From Capra hircus (taxonomy: Eukaryota > Chordata > Mammalia > Artiodactyla > Bovidae): a stretch of DNA of 64,000 bases. Below the pieces are notes generated by a model. It was given only the letters and a program-made list of their open reading frames with translations, was not told the DNA's origin and ran no database searches. Every line of letters starts with the position of its first letter. Position 1 is the stretch's first letter. Positions 45,126 through 57,475 of this stretch are shown here, one piece after another. The DNA lies in NCBI RefSeq assembly GCF_001704415.2, contig NC_030814.1, positions 74,827,121 to 74,891,120 on the forward strand, in the 5' to 3' direction. A program made the position numbers and the translations under genes.

Positions 45126-48100
45126 ATTACCTTGAATATAGATCCTTTCCTTTTAATTCCACAGGCATCAACCTAATGCAAATATTGTCACCTCATACCT
45201 GAATTCTGATTGTGGACTCAACTGACCTGTTTTTTTTTTTTTTTTTTTTTTTGCTTCATCTACCTTTTTCTACCTACTTCTTCCAGAGTAAAACCTTTAT
45301 AGTAATGCATCTTCCCTTTTACCAAACCTTTTCATATTTCTCTGAATCCTACACAGTAAGTCAAGGAAATGTGGCTTAGTGCTAAAGGCCCTCACTGAAC
45401 TGATCTCAGCCAACCATGCCTCTTTCTTCTCCACGCTGTGACAGAGCTGGGGTGCCTGTCAAGACCTGCATACACTCTGTGTTCCCATCCTGCCTGTTCA
45501 CTCTGTAATTCCCATAGCATGAAAGGCTCTTTTAATCTCCTTCTACCTATCTTCCTTCTATTCATATTTTGCAGCCTTCTCAAATTAGATGTCATCTCCA
45601 CAGACTATATTTTTTCCTATTTTTGCAGTTGAAAATTATTTCCATCTTTTAATCCACAGGCCTTGCTCTGGCATAAGTGAAATTTATCAGGTGTAATTGA
45701 CCAAGGGCTTTAAAGTTTGCCTAACCCTGACACTTTTCATGCTTTATGTCCTCTACTGCTTCTAGATATACGAAGAATCAAGCCCAAGGCTGTCACATAG
45801 CAGTAACACACTGAATCATTGTTGAATGAATGGTATGTGCAAAATCTTAGTGGTAACGTAATAATGAACAATGTACCCTCTAATCATAGTTGGTGAACTT
45901 ACAAGATAATTACCGAAAAGTATACTACCTATCCTCCACTTGCTACTTTTTGACAAATCTAACAAATTTATGCATATCAAGTGCTTACCACACAATTTCT
46001 AGTAATAGTAAATGCCCAAAATGGTACTGTCGTTATAAGTATTAGTAATTATATTAGTAGTACTTGTAACAGTATTGTTGTGTGTAAAGGCTTATGTCTG
46101 TCTTAATCTGCTTTGCATATGCTCCTACTCAGTGAGTTTAAAATGTGTTTATACAAAAACAGAGTAAAGAGAGAAAAATTGAGTGTTACATGTCACAATT
46201 AGCACTCAAATTAAGCACAGAAATTACAAGTCCATTTTTCATTTCAAAAGTGAGTTCACTTTTTACCACCTTTTCTAAAGTGAGATGTCATGTCTAACAA
46301 TCTGATGACTAAAAGTGAAAAGTCATCACTGCCCTGTGAAATCGCCACGCTTATTCTCCCCCTTCTAAGACAGAGCCTTGTCCTAGTCTTTATTTTCTTG
46401 TTTTAAATTTACCCAAAGCAAGAATTTTCCTCACCAAAATTATAGTCAGTCTTTGGCAGATAGATTGGTTGTACACAAAGTTCAAAATTTCATGATTAAG
46501 GATTCTATAGTTTCTGAAAAGAGAAAGATTTTTCTCTGAAAATTAACTGCTGTTAATTATAGGAGGAGGAGCTGGGGGAGACAAAGATGCTAACACTCCA
46601 GGAACAGACTAAAATTAGAAGCAAGCAAGATGACGGACAATGATGAATCAGCTTTACTCTCGTACCATCCTGACTGAAAGAAATTAAGAGGGACTAGGAA
46701 AGTGACAGCTTTCTGGTCTAAAGTTAGGAAGTGCATGATCTTCCCTGTTTGAATACAGCTTGGATCGTCCATGGATTATTGTAAAATGTTATATTAATAC
46801 TTCAGTTGGTTCATGTTTTCTAATACTCTGATCAGCTCACTTTCCAAAGAAGAAATAGACTGCCCTGTGAAAAATCTGGATAGAGTAAAGCCACTTCAGA
46901 AGTATGTAACTGCTTAACAATAAGCAAAAGCCTTCAGTCAAGGACGTTAATAACACAAGAAGTTTGCATCTAAAAATTCTATCTAAAAAATACTGGTTGA
47001 CAGAGAATGGGTAACATTGACCTAGATCAGCTTTAGTTGCCCTTAAATGTTTATTTTCGCTACGATTAATCTTATAGCTTTGAAAAATGATACTGTCGTA
47101 ATCAGATGAGTGGGCAACTAGATAGGGGGGCATTTCATTCAAGGACTACAGATGACTATGAGTAATAACAACAACCTGTGAACCAAAGGACACAGTTTAA
47201 ATGTCAATATCACATATCCATTTGAGGAAAGATTTTTTGGGTACTATTTGTGTGGTGCATTGGAGAAATTAGGAAGGATATTTTATTGTCTAAAAATGCT
47301 AAATAAAGTTGCATCATTTCTAGCATTACACTCAGCTTCTTAGTGAACAATCTCCAAACTGCCGTTCATAGTCCAGGAGTACAAAGATGAATATATCATT
47401 AGGATAGTTTACCCAACTTAAAGGTTTCAGTGTGTGACCATCTGGAGCGAAACTATATTCTCAGTTGGAAATCCAGTTTCTCTTTCTTATTGAAAACACT
47501 TCTCTGTCTTCAAGAAGAGCAGGTTGTTTCATATAATGGGTTCAAGGTTAAATTTTCAATGAAAAAAAATTAGAACTATTTCTGAGAAGAATTCAACCTT
47601 TTATTTGAAAGAGGTAATTATGAAGCAATTTCCCAAAGATACTGAGAAGCTGATTTTGTTCTCTTCTGTTCTTTTTCTTAAAAAAAAAAAAAAACCTAAA
47701 AGGATATCTGTACAGCTATACACACATGTACCAACAAAAGTATAGGTTACAGACTGAAGACTAGCAAGCCAGATCAAATACAGTGGTGACGTGGCAGAAG
47801 GCAAAGAACAACTTTTCTAAATTTTATGTCAGGCAACTTCATCCTAAATATAAAGTAGTAGTAGAAAACAAAATGCTTTGGGAAATCAAGATTGAATTTG
47901 TCACGTGATCTTAGAAATCCATACAACTACTGGATACTACATCAACAAAGCACCAAATCAAGAGGTAGAAGACAATTAGGAAAATTGTGTTTTTAGGCAT
48001 TTGTATGTGAAAGCATACATCAGGTGTTATAAACAGCCCACTCCATGTTAAACATTTTTTCTACCCTCAAGGCATTTATAACCTAATGAAAGGGGATAAC

Positions 48101-50208
48101 ATGTTCAAAACTAACATTAATATAAACAAAATAAAACAAATACATAAATAAGGTGTGAAACTTTATTTTAAACATAACAATGCTAAGGAGTTTTAATCAT
48201 CAGATCAGAATATTTTTTTAAGTTTGATCATATCAAGAGTAAAGAGAATGAGAGAAAATATATTTGTGCAACAAGAATTATATGAAAAGCAGTTCCTTAT
48301 AGCTACTCCAAAGAGAAAATTGGCAGATTCTATTAAAATTTTTAGAATACACACTTTTTGTGATCCAGAAATTACACATTTTGATTTGTCTTCTAAAGCA
48401 ACACTTATCCATGGGCTTAAGGCAACATGAACAGAGATATTCATTGCAGTATTCTCTTTAAACAAAACTAAAAATAAAACCAGCTTTATGGCAGATGCAA
48501 TTTATCCCACCAGGAGTAGCAATCAATTGTTAAACTTCGCTAGTACAAACTTATTTTATTTTGCCTCTTACATAATCCTTTGGACAATAGTTGGGCTAAT
48601 ATTCAGTGAAGCTCTCTTGTTCAAACTCTCTTTAGACCTTTACTTTTGAGCAGAGTGACAAGAATTCAAGAAAAATAAATTGGGACTCACTGGCTCTCAA
48701 AGTATCCTTTCTGACAAGACAAATGTTCCTGCTGCCTCAACTCTTAGAGATGTACAGACTCTGCTCTTTTTGGATTGGAAATTTGCCAATAAACTATTAG
48801 ACTAAATTGTCATGTTTCAAATGCTGCCCAAATAGGATTGCAATCTTAGATGAACTATGTCAGATATAAGATTGATATGGAAAAAAGCAATAATTTTTCT
48901 GTATACCAGCAAGATAACATGTATATGGATCCCATTGTTAAAGAAACTGACAAAATTGCCTATGATTAAAATTAACAATTTTATGAAAAAATTAGAAAAG
49001 TTAAAATTATAAAAATTAAACACAAGACATAAACTCACACTTAACTAACCAGAATGTCACACTGAATTGTTTTTTTAATGGAGAGACAAAATACATTAAA
49101 AAGCCCTTTATAAAAGAATGAACAATACTAAGGTAATCCCACTTAAAATTTAAGTGAAGTTTAACTTAACAAGTTAAGCTTATTTTAAACATATGAGTGG
49201 GAAACGTGTGATAGAAAAGCTAAAAATCTTTATAAAAGGACAATTTCAGGGTAAAGGAAATGTAGGATATTGATATATGCAAAATACATGAAATTTTAAG
49301 AGTTTTTTTTGTAAAATGTCTAAATATACAAAAGGAAAACAATGAAAAGTCAACAAGCATACTTGTCTATTCAGAGAAATTAACTTTATGATACCTGCAG
49401 CACTGCAACTTAGTGAAGTAAAGAATTTCATTAAAGGCTTGGGAAAATCTGGAGAAAACAAAACCACATGTCTTTTATAAACCATGCCCCCAAATAAACT
49501 GCAGGTATGTTAGAGTAGCAGAATATAAATTTAAAACCACAATACATTTTTTAAAAAATATACAGCATTTTTATGATCTTGATTATAAAGCATTTTTGTA
49601 CATAAGACCAAAAAAGTAAACAAGTAAACAATAAAAACAAACCCCCCCAAACCCAGAAATCATAACATTTTTCTATGTAAAAACTTTAAAATTATTTCAA
49701 ATAAAGCATGTATCATAAACAAAGTAAAGAAAGACAAATCTTTAAATACAGGATAGAAACAGACTGTGGAGGAGATGGACTGCTAAGCTAAGTAGAGTAA
49801 ATTTCCATCTGTGAGCAACCAGAAAGCATAAAACCATTTTGATAAGAAGACTAGAGTGATCAAAGATGCCTTTTAACAACAGAATTTGTTCAGCCATATA
49901 AAGGATGAATTGGAGTCACAGCAGCAGGCCAGGTGGAAAGAGAATGCTGTGTACACAGCTGTTCAATTTGGAGTCAAAAAGATCAATTATGAAGTAGTAA
50001 CAAGGCAAGACACAGCAAGGGCCACTGTGATGACTATGGGAAGGTGAGAATCATATGTGAGAATTGTAAGACAGGTCCAAGAACTAATATTTCTTGAATA
50101 TGTGTGTTTATTAAAGATTTTAATTTGCCCAAGGGGACACAGAAATATATTACTAAGTTTGATCTCTCCAATGCCAATCCTATGTTTTCTCTGTATATAT
50201 ATATTTCA
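45126..50208. other. Quietest 5 kb of the window; no gene
   Basis: No young repeat and no supportable gene. Weak old traces: L2-like (45380-45840, separate entry); a MIR-like end at 45965-46080 ('agtgcttaccacacaatttc', 'tattagtaattat'); L1-like sequence at 48280-48490 ('gagatattcattgcagtatt'). T run at 45231-45253, A run at 47681-47694. Short frames (up to 101 codons) have no domains. Confidence 0.55.
45380..45840 (+). mobile_element. Possible L2-like LINE relic
   Basis: Pyrimidine-rich with 'caaattagatgtcatctcc', 'ctgtcacatagcagtaacac' and a terminal 'tgttgaatgaatgg', an L2-like 3' order. Diverged, so the call is tentative. Confidence 0.45.
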
Positions 50209-50436
50209 AGTGAAGTGAAGTGAAGTGAAAGTTTTAGTCATTCAGCTGTGTCTGACTATTTACAGCCCCATGGACTGTAGTTTTCCAGTTTTCCTCTGTT
50301 CATGGATTTCTGCTAGCAAAAATACTGGAGTGGGTGGCCATTTCCAATTCCAGGGCATCTTCCCAACCCAGGGAACAAATTTAGGTCTCCTGCACTGCAG
50401 GCAGATTCTTTACTGATGGAGCTACCAGGGAAGCTC
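50209..50436 (-). mobile_element. Bov-tA SINE, antisense
   Basis: (GTGAA)n tail at 50209-50228, antisense Bov-A, antisense head ending CTACCAGGGAAGCTC. Moderately diverged. Confidence 0.92.
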
Positions 50437-50499
50437 AAAATACCTCATAAATAACCTACCCTTAAGCTAGGTATGGTGATCCATGGTCCAGTAAAAAAA

Positions 50500-51672
50500 T
50501 CAGTTCAGTTCAGTCACGTCCGACTGTTTGTCACTCCATGGACTGTAGCACACCAGGCCTCCCTGTCCAACACCAACTCCCGGACTTCACTCAAACTCAT
50601 GTCCATTGAGTTAGTGATGCCATCCAACTATCTCATCCTCTGTTGTCCCCTTCTCCTCCCTCCTTCAATCTTTCCCAGAATCAGGGTCTTTTCAAATGAG
50701 TCATTTCTTCGCATCAGATGGCCAAAGTATTGGCATTTCAGCTTCTGCATCAGTCATTCCAATGAATATTCAGGACTCATTTCCTTTAGGATGGACCGGT
50801 TGGATCTCCTTGCAGTCCAAGGGACTCTCAAGAGTCTTCTCCAAGATTACAGTTCAAAAGCATCAATTCTTCAGTGCTTAGCTTTCTTTATAGTCCAACT
50901 CTCACATCCATGCATGACTGCTGGAAAACCCATAGCTTTGATTAGACAGACCTTTGTTGGCAAAGTAATGTCTCTGCTTTTTAATATGCTGTCTAGGTTG
51001 ATAATAGCTTTTCTTCCAAGGAGCGAGCATCTTTTAAATCCATGGCTTCAGTCACCATCTGCAGTGATTTTGGAGCCCAAGAAAATAAAGTCTGACACTT
51101 TCCATTGTTTCCCCATCTATTTGCTGTGAAGTGATGACACCGGATGCCATGATCTTAGTTTTCTGAATGTTCAGTTTTAAGCCAGCTTTTTCACTCTTCT
51201 CTTTCTCTTTCAAGACGCTGTTTAGTTCTTTAGTTTCTGCCATAAGGGTGGTGTCATCTGCATATCTGAGGTTATTGATATTTCTCCCAGCAATCTTGAT
51301 TCCAGCTGGTGCTTCATACAGCCTGGCATTTCACATGTTTTCTGCATATAAGTTAAATAAACAGGGTGACAATATGCAGCCTTGACATACTCCTTTCCCA
51401 ATCTGGAACCAGTCTGTTGTTCCATGTTCAGTTCTAACTGTTGCTTCTTGACCTGCATACAGATTTTTCAGGAGGCAGGTCAGGTGGTCTGGTATTCCCA
51501 TCTCTTTCAGAATTTTCCACAGTTTGCTGTGATCCACACAGCCAAAGGCTTTAGCATAGTAAATGAAGCAGAAGTAGATGTTTTTCTGGAACTCTTTGCT
51601 TTTTCAATGATCCAATGGATGTTGGCAATTTGATGTCTGGTTCCCCTGCCTTTTCTAAATCCAGTTTGAAAA
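50500..51672 (-). mobile_element. BovB LINE, 1.17 kb, antisense
   Basis: Begins with the BovB terminus in antisense (CAGTTCAGTTCAGTCACGTC) and ends inside RT at 'ttctaaatccagtttgaa'. Minus-strand frames keep CILSPCLFNLYAEN and the pol C-terminal region, but with stops and shifts. A short A-rich match (AAAAAAT) on both sides could be a TSD but is too simple to trust. Confidence 0.94.
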
Positions 51673-52445
51673 TCAAAAAATATCAGGAAGAAGTATCAGA
51701 CAGAGTATCTGTAAGTGGGGTAAGTACAGAAAGAGGTTAACTCAGCAGGCTGAGTTTTTCAAACTCAATGTCTTTCCCCCAAAATAAAAAAAAAAAAAAA
51801 GGGCTTGTATTCATGATTGGCCCTTCACCAACTTCTAAGAAATGACCTTGGAATATTCTGACCAATACAATAATTTTTTTTATATCTGAAGTCTTGGGCC
51901 ATGAATTAGCAGTTTAATCCGATAGTTTATGCGAACCATGTGATGTATGATGACTTACTTTTACTCTGAGGGGTTGGAGTCTGAGTACCTGATGTTAGAA
52001 ATATCACTGTTGGATGAAGGAAGCCAGTCCCCAGACTACTCCTCTGGGAGGGAACATATGGAAGACTATGCCTTGTTTCTCCTCTGCCTTTTCCCTTTGC
52101 TGATTTTACACTGTAACCTTTTGGTATAATAAACTTTAACCATGAGTATAACATCTTTGCTGATTCCTGTGAGTCTTCTCAGCAAATTTTGGAGACTATG
52201 GGTACTCTTAGGGAAGTCTGACACACTGCATTTGCTCTAGGAAGGACTACTCTCTGATGCATATGAATAATTTTTCTTCTAGGATGGCTAGTGAAGGAAT
52301 CTGAGAGAGCCAAAAACAAGAGTACAATGTTTTAGAAAACAGGGAGGATGGAAAGAAGAAAGGAGGGAAAGGTGGTGGGGTGCGGAGAAGGAAGGAAGAA
52401 AAGAAGAAAAGGAGATTTCAAAGTAACTAAAGAATGAAATTATAG
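51673..52445. other. Unassigned; LTR-like block at 51880-52240 and purine-rich tract
   Basis: 52105-52240 ('cactgtaaccttttggtata', 'ataaactttaaccatgagta', 'ctgattcctgtgagtcttct') resembles the poly(A)-signal end of an ancient LTR; I cannot name it. A17-like run at 51787-51800; GA-rich tract at 52340-52411. Confidence 0.4.
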
Positions 52446-52735
52446 CTTCCCAGGTAGTCAAGTGGTTAAGAATCTGCCTGCCAATGCAGGGGACATGGGT
52501 TAGCTCTCTGGTCAGCAAGATCCCACGTGCCCTGGAGCAGTTACGCCTGTGTGCCACAGCTGCTGAGCCAGGCACCAAGACCCTGTGCTCTGCAAAAGAG
52601 AAGCCACTGCAATGAGAAGCCTGCACCACAACAAAGAGTAGCCCCCACTCGCCTGAACTAGAGTAAAGCCTGCACGCAGCAATAAAGACTGCAGAGCCAG
52701 AAATAAATCAATGTTTTAAAAATGAATGAAATATA
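52446..52735 (+). mobile_element. CHR-type tRNA SINE, sense
   Basis: tRNA-like head 'gcttcccaggtagtcaagtg' followed by a body unlike Bov-A: 'gatcccacgtgccctggagc', 'gctgagccaggcaccaagac', 'agagaagccactgcaatgag', 'aaagagtagcccccactcgc' and an 'aataaagactgc' end. This is the CHR family of Cetartiodactyla, older than Bov-tA. Confidence 0.85.
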
Positions 52736-53984
52736 AAAAACCAGTGATAACTTTATGAAAAAAGCAGTCAGTACAATGAAGAAACCTAATTATAAAAGGT
52801 TTCAAGAGTCAGCAGGACATGAGGAAACAGGATTTACATGTAGACTACTCAAGAAACCTGGTGGGATAATGGAAAAAGACCAGAGTTTGATTCAGTCATA
52901 GAGGTAAGTTTTATTTGCTTTTAATAGCATGCTAATAAGACATATAAATTCAATCACAAGACCTGGATTCAGTTTCTGCTCTACCATTTATTTTTTCTGT
53001 GACTAATACTTGTCACACAATTTCTCTGGACCCCAGTTATCTCATCTGTAATCAAAGGGGCTAATACCATTATATTTGCTTTCCAATACAGTTATTGTGA
53101 AGGTCAAATGATAAGTTCTTTTGTGAAAATGTTTGGGAGAAATCTAAAATACTCAACACTTTTAATGATTATTTTTACCTCCATTTTATGTGTATACATA
53201 AAATATAATTAGGCAAAATGTTAAAAAGAACCTAACCCACCTTATTCTCTCTGGTTTTAGTTAATGGATATACAATGAGTGCTTGAAGTAATGTACAAAA
53301 AAAGTATCAGTATGGAGTATAGTTCTTTACTATTGCTTCTAAATTACTAGAGTTACTGAAGAAGCATCACGTTGTTGAAGTTTTTCATCTCTCACTATTA
53401 TATTAATAGACAGGGAACGATTACAATTTAGACTGGAAATGATCCTCAAATTTCATCCTCCTTTGTGTGGGGAGCTATTATTTAACCATCTAGTAAGAAC
53501 ACTATACACCAGATAAGAAGATTAATTCTAGATCATTATTGTATAAGAAACTGAAAAGATTTTAATTTGATTTGCCTTCTTGATCAATGTATTCTTCAAT
53601 AAAATTTGAACCACAATATTAAAAATAATTATTTTGTGAAATATTCAAATACATAAGTTTAAATACAATTTTTCCTGAAAACAAAGCAGTTAAACTAGCT
53701 TATAGCTGAGTGTTATTTTTTAAAGACTATTTCTCTTCTCCTAACAGTGATATATGCCACTTCTGAAATGCTGTGATCCCATCAACATGAACTTTATTGC
53801 CTCCTGAACTAAGAAGAGAATACTGGAATCGACAGAATGGGGATTATAGGAATCTGGATCCACTGTGTGAACTAAAGGAGAAAAACAGTCTCAACACTCA
53901 AAAGCTGGTTATTCAGAAGCAGCTTCATAAAACAAGTTGGCTGATTTCCAACTGACCTTATTTAAGGAGAGACACTAACACTTC
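52736..53984. other. No gene recognised; contains a MIR
   Basis: 1.25 kb AT-rich, only the MIR at 52955-53130 is assignable. Confidence 0.5.
52955..53130 (+). mobile_element. MIR SINE relic, sense
   Basis: 'cctggattcagtttctgctc', 'cacacaatttctctggaccc', 'agttatctcatctgtaatc', 'ggggctaataccattata' and 'gttattgtgaaggtcaaatg' follow MIR order. Confidence 0.78.
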
Positions 53985-54655
53985 TTGGAAAAGGGAATGG
54001 CTACCCTTTATTAAAATTAAAATTAAGTGATGCCTGCTCCTTGGAAGAAAACCTATGACCACCATAAACAGCATATTAAAAATCAGGGACATTACTTTGC
54101 CAACAAAGGTCCATCTAGTCAAAGCTATGGTTTTTCCGGTAGTCATGTATGGATGTGAGAGGTGGACTATAAAGAAAGCTAAGCACTGAAGAACTGATGC
54201 TTTTGAACTGTGGTGTTGGAAAAGACTCTTGAGAGTCCCTTGGACTGCAAGGAGATCAAACCAGTCAATCCTAAAGGAATATTCATTGGAAGGACTGATG
54301 CTGAAGCTGAAGTTCCAATGCTTTGGCCACCAGATTCGAAGAACTGATTCCTGGGGAAAGACCCTGATGCTGGGAAAAATTGAAGGCAGGAGGAAAAGGG
54401 GACAACAGAGGATAAGATGGTTGGATGGCATCACCAACTCGATGGATATGAGTTTGAGCATTCTTCAGGAGTTGGTGATGGACAATTAGACCTGGCGCAC
54501 TGCAGTCCTTGGGGTGGCAAAGAGTCACACATGACTGAATGACTGAACTGAACTGAATCCACTGCAGTATTCTTGCCTGGAGAATTCCATGGACAGAGGA
54601 GCTTGGTGGGCTATAGTCCATGGGGTTGCAAAGAGTCTGACATGACTAACTAAGC
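53985..54655 (+). mobile_element. Bov-A SINE split by a BovB insertion
   Basis: 22 bases of Bov-A start (53985-54006, 'ttggaaaagggaatggctac') precede a BovB, and the same SINE resumes after it at 54558 ('tccactgcagtattcttgcc') to about 54655. The break falls in the CAACCCACTCC block. This dates the BovB as younger than the SINE. Confidence 0.82.
54018..54557 (+). mobile_element. BovB LINE 3' fragment, sense
   Basis: From 'attaagtgatgcctgctcc' to the natural 3' end (GACTGAACTGAACTGAA). Pol C-terminal codons can be read in two frames (for example 54229-54489, residues GRRKRGQQRIRWLDGITNSM). Confidence 0.93.
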
Positions 54656-55751
54656 ATGCATGCCTCTTTAGGTAGCAGTGTAACAACAAACATGTCATGC
54701 TCCTGAAATATCTCAAATTTGCCATGATATTTCTAATATTTCTAATAAGAAACAGAGTGATAGAGTGAACCTGCCAAGATGTACATGGAGAAAAATTAGT
54801 AAACAAGATAATGTGCAGAGACCCACAGTGAAGCACTATGTCATAAATCATGCTGCTATGTTCTTTCTCTGCACATTTTCATACAGTCATAAAGTGAAGT
54901 AGACGTCCAGAATACCTGAATAGAGGTTTTTCCAAATAAGACATACAGATGGCCAAAAGGCACATGAAAAGATGCCTACCATCACTAATCAGGATCATGC
55001 AAATGAAAGCCTTAATGAAACATCAGCACACACCCGTCAGAATGACCATCATCAAAAACACCACAAATAAAAAATGGTGATGAGGATGTAGAGAAAAGGA
55101 AACCCTCATACACTGTTAGCGGGAATGTAAATTGATAGAGTCGCTATCAAAAACAATATGGAACATGCTTAAAAGACAACTGCTTGACAATTCCACTCCT
55201 AGGCATATGTATTAATAAAAGGAAAATACTAATTTGAAAAGATGAATGCACCCCAGTGTTCATGGAAGAATTATTTATAGTAGCCAAGATACAGAGCAAC
55301 CTGTGTCCATCAACAAATAAGTGAACAAAGAAGGTGTGGTATATACACATATATACACAATGGAATATTACTGAGCCATAAAAAAGAAAAACATTGCCAT
55401 TTGCAATAATATGGATGTACCTGGAGGGCACTATGCTTAGTGAAATGTCAGACAGAAAGATAAATACTGTACGTCATCACTTACATGTGGAATCTAAACA
55501 AAAATGAATATAACAAAGCAGACTCAGAAACAGAGAACAAATGCTTACCAATGCGTAAGGGAAGAGTGGAAGGGCAAGGCATGGTTAGGGAATTAAAACA
55601 TACCGACTACTATATATAAAACAAATAAGCTACAAGGATATACAGTACAAGGAATATAGTCAATATTTGATCATAACTGTAAAAAGAGTATAATCTATAA
55701 AGTATTGAATCATCTTATTATACCTGTAAAACTATCACAATACTATAAATC

Positions 55752-57438
55752 AGTTCAGTTCAGTGTAGTCTCTCAGTCATGTACAATTCTTCGTGACCCC
55801 ATGAACTGCAGCATGCCAGGCCTCCCGGTCCTTCACCAGCTCCTGGAGTTTACTCAAACTCTGGTCCATTGAGTCGGTGATCCCATGAAAACATGTCATC
55901 CTCTGTCGTCCCCTTCTCCTCTCGCCTTCAATCTTTCCCAGCATCAGAGTCTTTTCAAATGAGTCAGTTCTTCGCATCAGGTGGCCAAAGTATTGGAGTT
56001 TCAGCTTCATCATCAGTCCTTCCAGTGAATATTCAGGACTCATTTCCTTTAGGATGGACTGCTTGGACCTCCCTGCTGTCCAAGGGACTCTCAAGAGTCT
56101 TCTCCAACATCACAGTTCAAAAACATCAATTCTTTGACACTCAGCTTTCTTTATTGGAGAAGGAAATGATAACCCACTCCAGTACTCTTGCCTGGAAAAC
56201 CCCATGGATGGAGGAGCCTGGTAGGCTGCAGTCCATGGGGTCGCTAAGAGTCGACATGACTGAGCAACTTCACTTTCAATTTTCACTTTCCACTTTCATG
56301 CATTGGAAAAGGAAATGGCAACCCACCCCAGTGTTCTTGCCTGAAGCATCCCAGGGACAGAGGAGCCTGGTGGGCTGCCGTCTCTGGGGTCACACAGAGT
56401 TGGACAAGACTGAAGTGACTTAGGAGCAGCAGCAGCAGCTTTCTTTATAGTCCAGCTCTCACACCCATACATGACCACTGGAAAAACCATAGCTTTGACT
56501 AGATGGACCTTTGTTGGCAAAGTAATGTCTCTGCTTTTTAATATGCTGTCTACATTGGTCATAACTTTTCTTCCAAGGAGCAAACATCTTTTAATTTCAT
56601 GGCCACAGACACCATCTGCAGTGATTTTGAAGCCCCCCCCAAAATAAAATCTGTCACTGTTTCCACTGTTTTCCCATCTTTTTGCCATGAAGTGATGACA
56701 CCAGATGCCATGATCTTAGTTTTCTAAATGTTGAGTTTTAAACCAACTTTTTTGGTCTCCTCTTTCAGTTTCATCAAGAAGCTCTTTAGTTCTTCTTCAC
56801 TTTCTGCCATAAGGGTGGTGTCATCTGCATATCTGAGGTTATTGATATTTCTCCCAGAAATCTGTATTCCAGCTTATGCTTCATCCAGTGCATCATTTCT
56901 CATGATATACTTTGCATATAAGTTAAATAAACAGGGTGACAATATACAGCCTTGACGTACTCCTTTCCTGATCTGGAACCTGTCTGTTGTTCCATGTCCA
57001 GTTCTAACTGTTGCTTCCTGACCTGCAAACAGATTTCTCAGAAGACAGGTAAGGTGATCTGGTATTCCCAGCTATTTAAGAATTTTCCACAGCTTGTTGT
57101 GATCCACACAGTCAAAGGCTTTGGTGTAATCAATAAAGCCGAAGTAGATGTTTTCCTGGAAGTCTCTTGCTTTTTCAATGATCCAACGGATGTTGGCAAT
57201 TCGATCTCTGGTTCTTCTGCCTTGTCTAAATCAAGCTTGAATATCTGGAAGTTCACAGTTCACATACTGTTGAAGCCCAGCTTGGAGAATTTTGAGCATT
57301 ACTTTTCTAGTGTGTGTGATGAGTGCAATTGTGCGGTAGTTTGAGCATTCTTTGGCATTGCCTTTCTTTGGGATTGGAATGAAAGTTGACCTTTTCCAGT
57401 CCTGTGGCCACTGCTGAGTTTTCCAAATTTCCTGGCAT
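55752..57438 (-). mobile_element. BovB LINE, 1.4 kb plus nested SINE, antisense
   Basis: TSD TATAAATC (55744-55751 and 57439-57446), at the 3' end of an L1. Runs from the antisense BovB terminus to the RT N-terminal side ('ccactgctgagttttccaaa'). A run of eight C at 56633-56640 replaces a pol segment. Minus-strand frames are broken. Contains a Bov-A2 at 56155-56435. Confidence 0.95.
56155..56435 (+). mobile_element. Bov-A2 SINE nested in BovB, 13-bp TSD
   Basis: Perfect TSD CAGCTTTCTTTAT (56142-56154 and 56436-56448) made of BovB sequence. Full dimer: TGGAGAAGGAAATG start, linker 'ttttcactttccactttcat', second unit, (AGC)n tail. Youngest of a three-level nest. Confidence 0.97.
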
Positions 57439-57475
57439 TATAAATCTGCTATACTTCAATTAAAAAAAAAAAAGT

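Larger units (their letters stand above)
54912..57475 (+). mobile_element. Ancient L1 3' region, split by BovB
   Basis: Left part 54912-55751 contains L1 ORF2 3'-end DNA ('agacatacagatggccaaaa', 'cacatgaaaagatgcc', 'acaatggaatattactgagc', 'ggaatctaaacaaaaatg') and most of the 3' UTR. The last piece, 'ctatacttcaattaaaaaaa', resumes at 57447-57475 after the BovB. No intact frame. Confidence 0.87.
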
